This document shows, piece by piece, positions 1 through 8,483 of a stretch of 64,000 nt of DNA; within the stretch, counting starts at the first letter, position 1, and every line of letters starts with the position of its first letter. Made by a program: the position numbers and the translations under genes. The stretch lies in NCBI GenBank assembly GCA_958510825.1, contig OY294048.1, positions 30,779,026 through 30,843,025 on the forward strand, in the 5' to 3' direction. This DNA is from Brachypterus glaber (taxonomy: Eukaryota; Arthropoda; Insecta; Coleoptera; Kateretidae). The notes beneath the pieces were generated by a model. It was not told the DNA's origin. It saw only the letters and a program-made list of their open reading frames with translations, and did not search any database.

Positions 1-399
1 AATCAGGTAACGCATCATGTAAAAAGTTATATTTGGGAAAAGGCTCGAGTTGTCTGTTTTTTGGAGATGGTGTAACTAAGTACCCTCTTTTATATGGTAT
101 CAAAAACAAAAATTCGTCCAAAAGTTGAGTTAGCAGGTTAACACTCTAAGCCGACGATATGTAACTAATTTCCAAGACATTTTTATTTTGAAATACAAAA
201 CCAGGCAAAAATCTTTTCTTTTCTACTGTATGACTATTCCATATAATATGAAGTGCTGAGACTGAGCACATGTGGTGCCATCTCTTGTCTAGAGTACCTT
301 AATGTGATGTTTTCAGTCAAGACATTAAAGCACTTTACTCTTGTCTATTAAAATAAACTGCAGCAAAATTAACAAAAATACAGGATGCCTGGAGACAAG
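1..399. other. Gene-less AT-rich stretch
   Basis: I see no open frame, inverted repeat or tandem array here. It is ordinary AT-rich sequence leading into a SINE-like fragment. Confidence 0.5.
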
Positions 400-625
400 T
401 AGGAGTAGTAGTAAATTTTTTGGGTTGGCCAAAGCCGGACAACTAGGCCATTTCTAGCCCTTTTTGTCACCCCAGGCAATCCCAACCATTTACTAATTTG
501 AGTCCTCCTTGAACCTGCCCGTCCTTTCAATAAAAGTCAGGATATTGGGCCAGGGGAGATCTCTTAGTTCCTCTTGGTTGAGTCTTTGGGTTTCAAAAAC
601 TTGCAACCTGATCCTGTCGTATCTG
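400..625 (-). mobile_element. SINE fragment, same family as the 557-bp SINE at 27.4 kb
   Basis: Read on the minus strand, this is the 3' part of a SINE that ends in ACT-type trinucleotide repeats (GTAGTAG on the plus strand at 405-413). The stretch just inside the tail aligns with 27426-27520: both have a GTAGTAG start, an 'AACTAG.CCAT' block and 'CCCTTTTTG'/'TCCTTTTTG' followed by 'ACCCC'. A weaker match continues to a shared 'CCTGTCG'/'TTTGTCG' block near 620. No tRNA-like head is visible, so the copy is 5'-truncated. The similarity was judged by eye; an alignment of the two copies would settle it. Confidence 0.55.
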
Positions 626-739
626 ACACACTCGGCTCAAAACTCGGGTGTAATTCTACATTAGAAAGTATGACAAAAAGTTCTTATAAACGTATGCCTA
701 AAAATTAATTGTAAGGGAGCTAAGCCCATTTAAAACTGG

Positions 740-1110
740 CTAAAAAAATCGGTTTTATTTAATAACTCAGGAACCCTTTGAGATGTATCAACGAGGTTTT
801 GCACGTGAACTAATCTTAATAAGGCGCATCTTCGTATGTTATTTTAGTGTAGTTATTTTAGCCTTATCAGTTTTTTGTCCCAGACTTTTTCTGTGTATTT
901 CTTTTTACTTTTGGAATACGATTCCTTAGGTCAAAATACATAAAAAAGGTACTATTGTTATCGAGAAAATTTAATTGAAGGTAAAATTTCACGGTTCGAG
1001 GATGATAAATTAAATACTAAAAATTCTAAAAACCGAAATTTTAATGATGCAGGGTTATTCTATATCAATAACTAAGAAAAAAATTACCTTTGACAAAGTA
1101 TGAGCGAAAT
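740..1110 (+). repeat. Dispersed repeat family A, copy 1
   Basis: This stretch matches 6228-6660 over its whole length. Shared blocks include the 'TTTAATAACTCAG' start, 'CTAATCTTAATAAGG', 'CATCTTCGTATGTTAT', 'CAGTTTTTTGTCCCA', 'AGGTCAAAATACATAAAAA' and 'CCGAAATTTTAATGATGCA'. A partial inverted copy lies at 6745-6925 and another is split at 8320-8483/10691-10740. There are no coding frames and no clear terminal repeats, so the class is unknown. It may be part of a longer LINE untranslated region or a non-autonomous DNA element. Confidence 0.7.
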
Positions 1111-1167
1111 GGAATGAAAGAAAATTTGAATCTTTTTTTTTTGCACTTACGCCTTACGTGATTTATC

Positions 1168-1214
1168 TTTCCTTTTCTTTCCTTTTCTCTTCTTTTCTTT
1201 TCTTTTCTTTTCTT
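1168..1214 (+). repeat. Polypyrimidine TTCTT-type microsatellite
   Basis: Repeated TTTCCTTTTC/TTTCTTTTC units form a pure pyrimidine tract of about 47 bases. Confidence 0.8.
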
Positions 1215-2647
1215 AAAACTGAATTTCGAACATAGGTGTTTAGGAACCTTTTTTTTATTGGACCAATTTCTAGTTCCTATTTTTGATGCTCAGAATGTGA
1301 GTGTTACACTAAGATTATTTTTTATGAATTTTTAACTAAAAAATTATATTTTATTAAGAAAATGTCAAAAAAAATACAGATATAAAAGTTTGGGACTAAA
1401 AAATGACACGTGACCCCATTTTGCACGTCCCTGATTAATATTACCAAATAAAAATTATATAAAATAATACCCTTTATCAATGTTAAGGCATGTGCAAAAA
1501 TTCGTTTGGACTTATTGTTTATAGGGTTAAAGAGATATTAAATAAAATCTCTTTTTTAGACGCACCCTTTGGAGGGCCTCAGCTCCCTTAGGGCTTGTTT
1601 CCGGACCAACCTTGGATTTTGTTTTTCATATTTTTGTAAACCTTTAAAAACATTTCCGTGAGTTCTGGATTACCCTGTATAACATCAGACTAAAAAACGC
1701 AATTCCTGCTGCGCAAGGCTTGCTTTTTTGTTGTTGGGATTAACTTTATAAAATTTGTAATAAAACCAGCTGAAAAGTTGCAAGCACCTTGTCAAAATAT
1801 CGGCTAGGCACTAATTTAAAACTTTATGAAAAGGAAAGTTAAGTGATCACGTGAATAGGCAACCATTATTTCACCTGCATAATTTTTTAAAGTTTAAAAG
1901 TCTGTATCTTCAAAATCTTATATTCTAGCAAAAAACTGTATATAGCATTTTTTATAGGGCTTAAAAATAGCTTTCATTTAAAATATAATTTTTTGAAATC
2001 GGGTTATAAATAAGTGAGATATGCTAAAAAAATCTCTAATGCTTTAAACGCCAATATCTCAAAAAACAATGCATTTTAGGAAAAAATTGTTTGTAACATT
2101 TTTTAACCAATTTAAAATTATCTTTCATATAAGTGCTAAATTAATAAAATACAATAATAATTGTCATAATTATAATCAAAAAACTCTAAATAGGAGTTTT
2201 ACCCCATTCTTACCCCCTTTCCCCTCAGTCGTTTACCCCCAAAATCTAATCAGCTCTTCGAAATACGATAAGAAACAATATGCAAAAAACCGCTTGTCGA
2301 TATCTTATTTAGAAATGGAGTTATGGAGTTTACAGACAGACAGACAGACATACAGACGGACGAAAACATTTTTTTTGATGATTTCGACTGAGAAAGGTCT
2401 AAAAGGTCGAGAAATGTGAAAAAAAACATCACTTTTCGGTGAAGATTTCAATACATTGGCACTTTTAGTAGCACTAAGTGCCGATGTAACTCTCGACAAT
2501 AGGTACTGCCGTGTAAATTAAAATGGGTGTATCTGCAATTTTTTAGTTTTTGAGGTAAGGGGCTTATCTTACATCACCCAGTCAACATGTAGGTAAGAGT
2601 ATGATATAAATGTGGTTGCAATAATTTCATAAATAGGGATGGCATAT
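1215..2647. other. Gene-less stretch with a GACA tract
   Basis: No supportable gene. A short (GACA)n tract at about 2335-2360 lies in a C/T-rich neighbourhood. Similar GACA or GTCG tracts occur at 16245-16280, 46256-46270 and 60535-60555, which suggests a shared repeat-derived motif. The block at about 1655-1680 ends in ACCCTGTATAAC, a common insect transposon-end type. Confidence 0.4.
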
Positions 2648-2741
2648 CTTAGTGTTTTTTACCCCGGTTTTTTCTATTCGTTGATGTTTTTTTGGGAAGA
2701 GGGTTGAAATTAATAATACTCAAACTATTTCCTTAAATCGT

Positions 2742-2775
2742 AACGTTTCGAGGGTGGTTTCCCTCGTCCTCAGAC
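2742..2775 (-). ncRNA. Hammerhead-like motif in inverted Penelope pLTR
   Basis: Read on the minus strand: CTGAGGA, one extra C, a 5-bp stem (GAGGG/CCCTC) with a 6-nt loop, then GAAACGTT. This matches the CUGANGA...GAAAC core of the hammerhead ribozymes known from Penelope-like elements, except for the extra nucleotide before the stem. Catalytic activity is not shown. Confidence 0.5.
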
Positions 2776-3011
2776 CTTTAATATGAGAGAAAAAAATAAT
2801 ATTAAAATTATATATGAACAAGTTTCTGTATAACCAAAATTTTGTTTTTGTTGGGTTAACCAAAAAATCATTAACAACTACTTACACAAATTTAAACCCA
2901 GTTTGAATACACGTTAGACACATACATATATACACAATATAATAAATAAAACATTATTAAGGACTACACAATACTTTTACAGTTATTAATAATAATTTAT
3001 TACCTTATGTT

Positions 3012-3470
3012 ATGGAGGTTAGTGAAAAACTAAGAAAAACGCTAAAAAAACACAATTTAAGAACGGTGTTTAAAAATACAAATTTACTAGGAAAAATTTA
3101 TACAAAAGTGAAAGATAAGACGGAAAAAAAAGAGAAAACTAATTTAGTATATAAAATAAGGTGTTTGGGGTGCCCGAAAGTGTATGTGGGGCAAACAAAA
3201 TCTAAATTGGCTACGAGAATATCTCAACATAGAAGCACGATTACAACAGGAAAAACGAACAGTACTGCATTGGCTTCACATGCTTTGGAAAACAAACATC
3301 AAATGGACTTTGAATCGGTAGAAATTTTATATACGGAAAAAGACAAAAAAAAACGTGAATTCGCTGAAATGATTTTTATAAAGAAAGAACAGGAAGCAAT
3401 GAATAGAAAAACTGATGTAGAGGGACTTAGTGGTATATATTTTAAATTAATTATGGCACAAATAAAATAA
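3012..3470 (+). CDS. GIY-YIG endonuclease domain of a Penelope-like element (C-terminal fragment)
   Basis: The 152-residue frame carries a GIY-YIG nuclease domain at about residues 44-125. The two signature tyrosines are in 'VYKI' (Y47) and 'VYVG' (Y58), followed by the 'GQT....L..R...H' block with the conserved arginine R69. The catalytic glutamate is probably E119 in 'FAEM'. A CxxC pair (C51, C54) between the tyrosines is typical of the Penelope nuclease, where this domain follows the reverse transcriptase and nicks the target. No reverse transcriptase lies upstream; the sequence runs into the inverted terminal repeat. The ATG is therefore probably fortuitous and the frame is the tail of a truncated polyprotein. 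It has no internal stop, which suggests a fairly recent insertion. A free-standing protein is possible but unlikely. Confidence 0.8.
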   Translation: MEVSEKLRKTLKKHNLRTVFKNTNLLGKIYTKVKDKTEKKEKTNLVYKIRCLGCPKVYVGQTKSKLATRISQHRSTITTGKTNSTALASHALENKHQMDFESVEILYTEKDKKKREFAEMIFIKKEQEAMNRKTDVEGLSGIYFKLIMAQIK

Positions 3471-3821
3471 AACCAATCTAAAAGAAAACGAAATGTCATC
3501 ATAACTGGACAAACCACGAAAAAATACTTGTAGTGGACACAGTAGAAGAAGAAGAAGTATTATTTTAATTGTCTGTCAGCTGATACGTTTTGTGTAATAA
3601 ATTATTATTAATAACTGTAAAAGTATTGTGTAGTCCTTAATAATGTTTTATTTATTACATTGTGTATATATGTATGTGTCTAACGTGTATTCAAACTGGG
3701 TTTAAATTTGTGTAAGTAGTTGTTAATGATTTTTTGGTTAACCCAACAAAAACAAAATTTTGGTTATACAGAAACTTGTACATATATAATTTTAATATTG
3801 TTTTTTTCTCTCATATTAAAG

Positions 3822-3855
3822 GTCTGAGGACGAGGGAAACCACCCTCGAAACGTT
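3822..3855 (+). ncRNA. Hammerhead-like motif in 3' Penelope pLTR
   Basis: The order is CTGAGGA, one extra C, the GAGGG/CCCTC stem with loop AAACCA, then GAAACGTT. It is the mirror partner of the motif at 2742-2775. The core boxes and stem are intact. The extra nucleotide between CTGANGA and the stem recurs in the other Penelope copies of this window. Confidence 0.5.
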
Positions 3856-4375
3856 ACGATTTAAGGAAATAGTTTGAGTATTATTAATTTCAACCCTCTT
3901 CCCAAAAAAACATCAACGAATAAGGATGGCATATTAAAAAAAACTTTAACAGTGGTTTTCTCAAAACTTGTTATTTTCAGATAGGCACATTTCAAGTAAC
4001 ACGGCAGAATACACACTGGGTATAGGCAGGGGCGGTTCTAAAGCCAAGGTATAAGCGATGTAATAAGACATTTTTGGGCGTCTTCAACAAAAATTGAAAG
4101 CTTTTAAGAAAAAAATTATTTTTAACAAATATTTTACTCTACCAAGAAAAGCAGCACGGTTTTTTTCCAAAAGTCGTACAGAATAATAGAAGTTTTTTAA
4201 ATTCTTGTATTCCATGCTACTCTTTTTCATAAAATTATGGTTATGAAAGGGGTAATTACCCCCATTTCCCCCTAAATTTGCAGGCACGCCACTGGGTATA
4301 GATAAAAATCTGGTTTTCGCATGCGCACGATTACAACTCAATAAAATAACCAGAAGCCCATAGCATAAATGATTC

Positions 4376-5170
4376 GCTCACCGCAGTAATGAGAAGAATC
4401 TAGCACATGCCCACTGGTTTGCTTATATTTGTTTTGACGGATGTCAAAAGTGGCTTCCGTTTAGGCAGTTGTAGTTTTATGAAATAGTTTAATTTGAGTG
4501 GGGTTACGGTGCGCATCAGGTCCACAAAAATTAACTATATTTTTGCACTGATTTCTGGTTTTATTACTAAAACTTACTGTCTTGAATATAATTAGGTGCG
4601 GAAAATCCATTTTTTTTTTAGAATATATAGCAAAAGATTGTTAAAATACTCACGAATTACTGTTTGATTTTTTTAATGGGGGCGTTGGTTTACGTTAACA
4701 ATGGTTTGGTTTGGTAGTTTGCTGGTTTGGTGTTTTTTTTTAATGGGAGGCCTTGGTTTACGTTAACAATGGTCAGGTTTGGTAGTTTGCTAGATTTTTG
4801 TTTTTTTTTTTTTAATGGGAGGCGTTAGTTTACGTTAATAATGGTTTGGTTTGGTAGTTTGCTGGTTTGGTGTTTTTTTTTTAATGAGAGGCATTTTTCA
4901 GATACGATATTTCAGAATTTAGAAGGTTATATATTTTAAGAATCAAATGTTTATTAATGAATATTCCGCAATTTTTTTAAGAAAATACTATTAAAAGCGA
5001 GTACTTTTAGTCAATTAAAAAAAACTGTTAGCTCGCAAAGAAAAAAAATAGATATTTTTGTAAAATTCTGCAAAAAAATGTTACATAACCTTAAAATAAT
5101 TTTTGGCATACGTCAAAACAAAAATAAGAAAATCAGTGCGCATGCGCTGAATTCTTCTCATTACTGATGT
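4376..5170. mobile_element. Inverted-repeat element with 10-bp flanking duplication
   Basis: The ends are inverted copies over about 75 bp: CAGTAATGAGAAGAAT at 4384 and ATTCTTCTCATTACTG ending at 5166, continuing through 'TTGTTTTGACG'-type sequence. A perfect 10-bp direct repeat TAAATGATTC lies at 4366-4375 and 5171-5180. An 8-bp and a 4-bp spacer remain between the duplication and the matched termini, so the exact ends are uncertain. The duplication length would fit a Mutator-like element better than hAT. There is no coding frame. Confidence 0.7.
4675..4890 (+). repeat. Tandem repeat of about 69 bp, three copies
   Basis: Units start with AATGGG/AATGAG at 4675, 4742, 4814 and 4883, and contain 'GGTTTACGTTAACAATGGT' and 'TTTGGTAGTTTGCT'. 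Poly-T runs of variable length separate the units. The array sits inside the inverted-repeat element. Confidence 0.85.
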
Positions 5171-5719
5171 TAAATGATTCCCCCTTAAAAAAAATGTCAT
5201 ATTAAATAATTGTAGCAAGTCAAGTAATCATGATTAGTGGAGTAAGCAAAAGGACCTTTTAATAAAAGCCTTTTACTCTTAAATACACATCGTATTCTGA
5301 CGAAGACGCGGTTGATACAATCGCACACTAATATTTTAATCTGCTAATGGCGTCCGTTTGCAGCACAAAGGGGGCGAAATAAAGGCAAAGCGCCCGAGTG
5401 CAAGAAAGTTCGGGTCATAACAATCAAACGCCGAATAAACGCAAAGATTGGATCATTTCGGACCATTTGTGCCAATACAGCCGTTTTACTGGGGCTACAT
5501 TTTCACTTAGATAAATGTTGCACTGTTTCCATTCATTTTGCTTTTGTCGCAAAAGGCGTAAAACGATTTTAATTCATTGAATGCAATAAATTTAATTAAA
5601 GACCTTTAAATAATGGTAAGCAAATGAAACAGGTGCTATTGTTCTATTTTCTTGTAATGACAAAAAAAAATTTATTGTTTTTATTAAAAACTATTTTTTG
5701 TTCGTTAATTTTATGATAA
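5171..5719. other. Gene-less stretch
   Basis: No open frame and no repeat structure that I could recognise apart from the flanking duplication. A less AT-rich patch (about 5290-5560) has no recognisable coding content. Confidence 0.4.
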
Positions 5720-5729
5720 TGTTAGGGGA

Positions 5730-6170
5730 AGTCAGGATTAACTGGTCAACCTGGATTTTATCAAGTTTGTTTATTAATATTGGCGCATTAGTGCAAATTC
5801 TAGTGATATTTAGTTAGTAGTATTGTTTAAAGTATTATGGCGGACCCTGTTGCCCACGTGTAAGTTGTAGTAAAAAAAGTTCATTTTTTTCAATGAAAAG
5901 TAGGTATTTACCTTAACTTTTATTTTTTTAATTAATACTTTATTATTAATAGGAGGATCTAGACTAATATTTTACCTAATATACTGAATATTTTGTTAAT
6001 TATTGTGAAAAATTGCCGCCTTCTAATATATTATTAAGTATTAAAATTTTATGATTTCATTCAGTAGTGTCACTCAGGGTTAACTGGTTCGGAGTTAACT
6101 GGGCATGGTTCAAATCAGTTATAACAATATTAATTAGGGGTTAATTGGGCCATGTCCATGTCCATGTAAC
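5730..6170 (+). repeat. Segment with a scattered 'GGTTAACTGG' motif
   Basis: The word GGTTAACTGG or close variants occurs at about 5751, 6078, 6092 and 6136, with near-identical surroundings (AACTGGTCAACC, AACTGGTTCGG, AACTGGGC, AATTGGGCC). Between the copies the sequence is unremarkable AT-rich DNA. The arrangement resembles the two larger elements at 11.5 and 15.5 kb, where a terminal motif is scattered internally, but no terminal inverted repeat was found here. Confidence 0.4.
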
Positions 6171-6227
6171 TTTTTTTATTTATATTATTATTTTATTATT
6201 TTTTTTATTAATTATTTTATTTATTTA

Positions 6228-6690
6228 ATGTGGCTAAAAAATTCGGTTTTTGTTTAATAACTCAGAAACCCTTTAAGATATAGCAACGAGGTTTTGAATG
6301 TAAACTAATCTTAATAAGGCCCATCTTCGTATGTTATCTTCATGTACTTATTTTAGCCAGGGTTGTGAGAAACGGTGGGCCTTTTCAGTTTTTTGTCCCA
6401 ACTTTTTTCTGTGTCATTTTTTTGTAATTTTATTTCTGGAATATGATTTCTTAGGTCAAAATACATAAAAAGGTACTCTTGTTGTAATACTGTAGGATTA
6501 ACCGTTTTCGAGAAAAAATAATTTAAAGGTGAAATTTCACCGTTCGAGGACGAAAAATTAAATAATAAAATGTTAAAAACCGAAATTTTAATGATGCAAG
6601 GTGCTTGTACATCAAAAACTAAGAAAAAAACATCGTATAAAGGTACTTTCAAAAATCAATCCTAAGGGAGCTATGGTCTCGTAAAAATGT
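6228..6690 (+). repeat. Dispersed repeat family A, copy 2
   Basis: It is collinear with 740-1110 and slightly longer. It ends in 'CAATCCTAAGGGAGCTATGG', which echoes 'GTAAGGGAGCTAAG' at 713 in copy 1, there placed before the match, so the family may be arranged in tandem. No coding frame. Confidence 0.7.
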
Positions 6691-6744
6691 ACCATTTTTA
6701 AAGTAGATTTAAAAGCGATTTTTCAACCTACATGAATAGAAAGT

Positions 6745-6925
6745 TTTTTTTTCTTAGTTTTCGATGTAGAACAGCCCCTCATTGAAATTTTGGTTTTAAA
6801 CATATAAGTATTTTAAAATAAATTAAAATAATATTTATTAAATTGAAATTTTTGATCCTCGAAGCGTAAAATTTCACCTTCAATTTAATTTTTCTCGAAA
6901 ACGGTTAATCCTACAGTATTACATT
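6745..6925 (-). repeat. Dispersed repeat family A, inverted partial copy
   Basis: It is the reverse complement of the distal part of copy 2: 'TTCTTAGTTTTCGATGTA', 'TCCTCGAAGCGTAAAATTTC' and 'CTCGAAAACGGTTAATCCTA' correspond to 6490-6630. Together the two copies form an imperfect inverted pair. Confidence 0.65.
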
Positions 6926-7186
6926 ACATTTTTACATACATTACATTTTTGTTTAACCTCGTAAGTCCAGGACTTGTGTGGATTAGTAGTAGAGGGAACC
7001 ACCGGCTTTAATTGACTTTCGAACCAATTTATAGGGAGTGTCCGCTTCACTTACGCCTTCGCCAAATTTCAAATATTAATTAACTTAGTTAAATGATTTT
7101 TTCCCGTAGTATAATATTGTAGGTAAGGTTTTTGGGGTATCAGGGGTATTCAATTAAAAAACTTCTTTTCTCTAAATTGTGACGTT

Positions 7187-7222
7187 TCGATAGGGCCTTT
7201 CTATTGTTTTCGAACCTTTAAT
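7187..7222 (-). ncRNA. Degenerate hammerhead-like motif in Penelope pLTR
   Basis: On the minus strand the 3' half is kept (ATAG/CTAT stem, then CGAAACGTC), but the CTGANGA box has decayed to TTCGAAAAC. It is aligned by position with the intact motif of the first element. Probably inactive. Confidence 0.35.
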
Positions 7223-7686
7223 TAATAAATACTGAATTAGCATAATTAACAACAATAAATTAAGGCATGAGCAAAACATTTTCTGCCATTATGCAAAAAA
7301 AAAAATAATTTTTATACTTACAAATTAAAATTCAAAGTCTCTCATTTGTCAACACATCTACAAACATTTTACCATAAAGTTGGACGTTATACATCCTATT
7401 TTAAATACATAAATACAATTTTCTACATAAAATTACAGATACAAACATTGACAGGTTAAAAAAAATTTCTTCTTCTTCTTCTTCTTCTTCTTCTTCTACT
7501 ATTTGGCATGGCTAAACACAGAACTAGAAACAAAGAAAGAACCTAAGTACCTTTTCTGAAGAATGTCATTTTTGTATTTAAACCAAATTAAAGTAGACTC
7601 CACTTAATCCCTCAACATCTGATTTTTTATTTATCGAGTCCTTTTCTTTTTTGATAAAAATCATTTCTGCAATTTCTATTTTTCTC

Positions 7687-7884
7687 TTATTTTTTTTCAT
7701 TATACAAAATATCCACATTTTCTAGATCTGCTGTATGGCCAAAATCTACAGTATGTTGTGTTAGAGCTGTGCTCTCTCTCTTTCTTGATTTGATAGAGCT
7801 TTTATGTCCAGAAAGTCGTTTGCATAGTTTTTGTCCTGTATTCCCGACATAGGTCCCTTGGCATATGTCGGGAATACAGGACAA
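7687..7884 (-). pseudogene. GIY-YIG endonuclease fragment of Penelope-like element
   Basis: The 65-residue frame contains 'GTYVGNTGQKLCKRLSGHKSSIKS', which is the YxGxT...L..RL..H block of GIY-YIG nucleases as in the copy at 3.0 kb, followed by 'TALTQHTVDFGHTADLENVDILY', matching 'TALASHALENKHQMDFESVEILY' of that copy. The upstream end is destroyed by the inverted junction at about 7855, and the catalytic glutamate region downstream is frameshifted. It is a dead relic. Confidence 0.75.
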
Positions 7885-8087
7885 AAACTATGCAAACGAC
7901 TTTCTGGACATAAAAGCTCTATCAAATCTGGAAAGAGAGAGAGCACGGCCCTAACACAACATACTGTAGATTTTGGCCATACAGCAGATCTAGAAAACGT
8001 CACAATTTAGAGAAAAGAAGTTTTTTAATTGAATACCCCCGATACCCCAAAAAACTAACCTACAATATTAAATAACTGAAAAAGGCA

Positions 8088-8166
8088 AATCTGCGCCGGT
8101 GAGCATCGAACTCACGATATTTGGTTGGTAAACTCGTCAAGTATGACGCGGTAGTCCAGTACACCA
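8088..8166 (-). mobile_element. tRNA-like SINE head
   Basis: On the minus strand the sequence opens with GGTTGGTGTACTGGACTACCG, close to an A box in a D-arm, and 62 bases later has GAGTTCGATGCTC, a B box/T-arm with a matching GAG/CTC stem. There is no clean acceptor stem or anticodon arm, so this is a tRNA-derived repeat and not a tRNA gene. It sits between the second Penelope element and a small hairpin element. Confidence 0.55.
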
Positions 8167-8182
8167 ACCCTCACATATTAAA

Positions 8183-8308
8183 CTGCCGTTCTTAGGAGAA
8201 ACGCGGCAAATCCAGATAACAATTACAGTCTATTTTTACATAAGCAGTCACAGAAATATCGACTGTATTGCTATCTGGATTTTCCGTGTTCTTCCTAAGG
8301 AGGGCAGT
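8183..8308. mobile_element. Small MITE-like hairpin, about 126 bp
   Basis: ACTGCCGTTCTTAGG at the left and CCTAAGGAGGGCAGT at the right are inverted, followed inward by AATCCAGATA...TACAGTC on both arms. The arms span about 48 bp and the loop is about 30 bp. No target duplication could be fixed. Confidence 0.65.
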
Positions 8309-8319
8309 ACAACAAGAAT

Positions 8320-8483
8320 ACCCTTTTTATGTATTTTGACCTGAGGAATCGTAGTCCAAAAATAAAATTTAAAAAAAATTACACAGAAAAAGATAAAAAA
8401 CTGATAAGGTCCTCCCGTTTCGCACACCTATGGGTAAAATAAGTACATGACAATAACATACGAAGATGAGCCTTATTAAGATT
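8320..8483 (-). repeat. Dispersed repeat family A, left half of a split copy
   Basis: It is the reverse complement of 6303-6470 (TATGTATTTTGACCT, AACTGATAAGG, ACATACGAAGATG, GCCTTATTAAGATT). It breaks exactly where the LINE tail begins. The missing side resumes at 10691. Confidence 0.7.

Larger units (their letters stand above)
2648..3923 (+). mobile_element. Penelope-like element, 5'-truncated, with inverted terminal repeat copy
   Basis: Two arms of about 330 bp (2677-3005 and 3592-3921) are nearly perfect reverse complements and flank a GIY-YIG endonuclease frame. The right arm is the 3' terminal repeat (pLTR) in the sense of the ORF; the left arm is the same repeat inverted. Such an inverted partial pLTR upstream of a truncated body is an established configuration of Penelope-like elements. 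An 11-bp direct repeat (GGATGGCATAT) flanks the unit at 2637-2647 and 3924-3934, consistent with a target-site duplication. Each arm carries a hammerhead-like motif. The reverse transcriptase part is missing. Confidence 0.85.
7114..8069 (-). mobile_element. Second Penelope-like element, folded back on itself
   Basis: Read on the minus strand, a degenerate pLTR lies at about 7114-7500. A GIY-YIG fragment follows at 7687-7855 and is fused head-to-head to an inverted copy of part of that fragment (7856-7993) and of the outermost pLTR (7994-8069). The outer arms 'AATATTGTAGGT...GGGGTAT' match inversely at both ends. A (TTC)n microsatellite at 7467-7497 lies in the pLTR; the first Penelope copy has the matching (AGA) tract at 3546. 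The structure points to twin-priming or template switching during insertion. The reverse transcriptase is absent. Confidence 0.75.

Noticed and set aside
2069..2419. 116-residue open frame ending in a polar repeat
   Set aside because: The only marked part translates a GACA microsatellite (QTDRQT); the rest is AT-rich low complexity.
7761..8003. 80-residue minus-strand frame at the Penelope copy
   Set aside because: It reads through the inverted junction, antisense to the nuclease fragment; an artefact of the palindrome.
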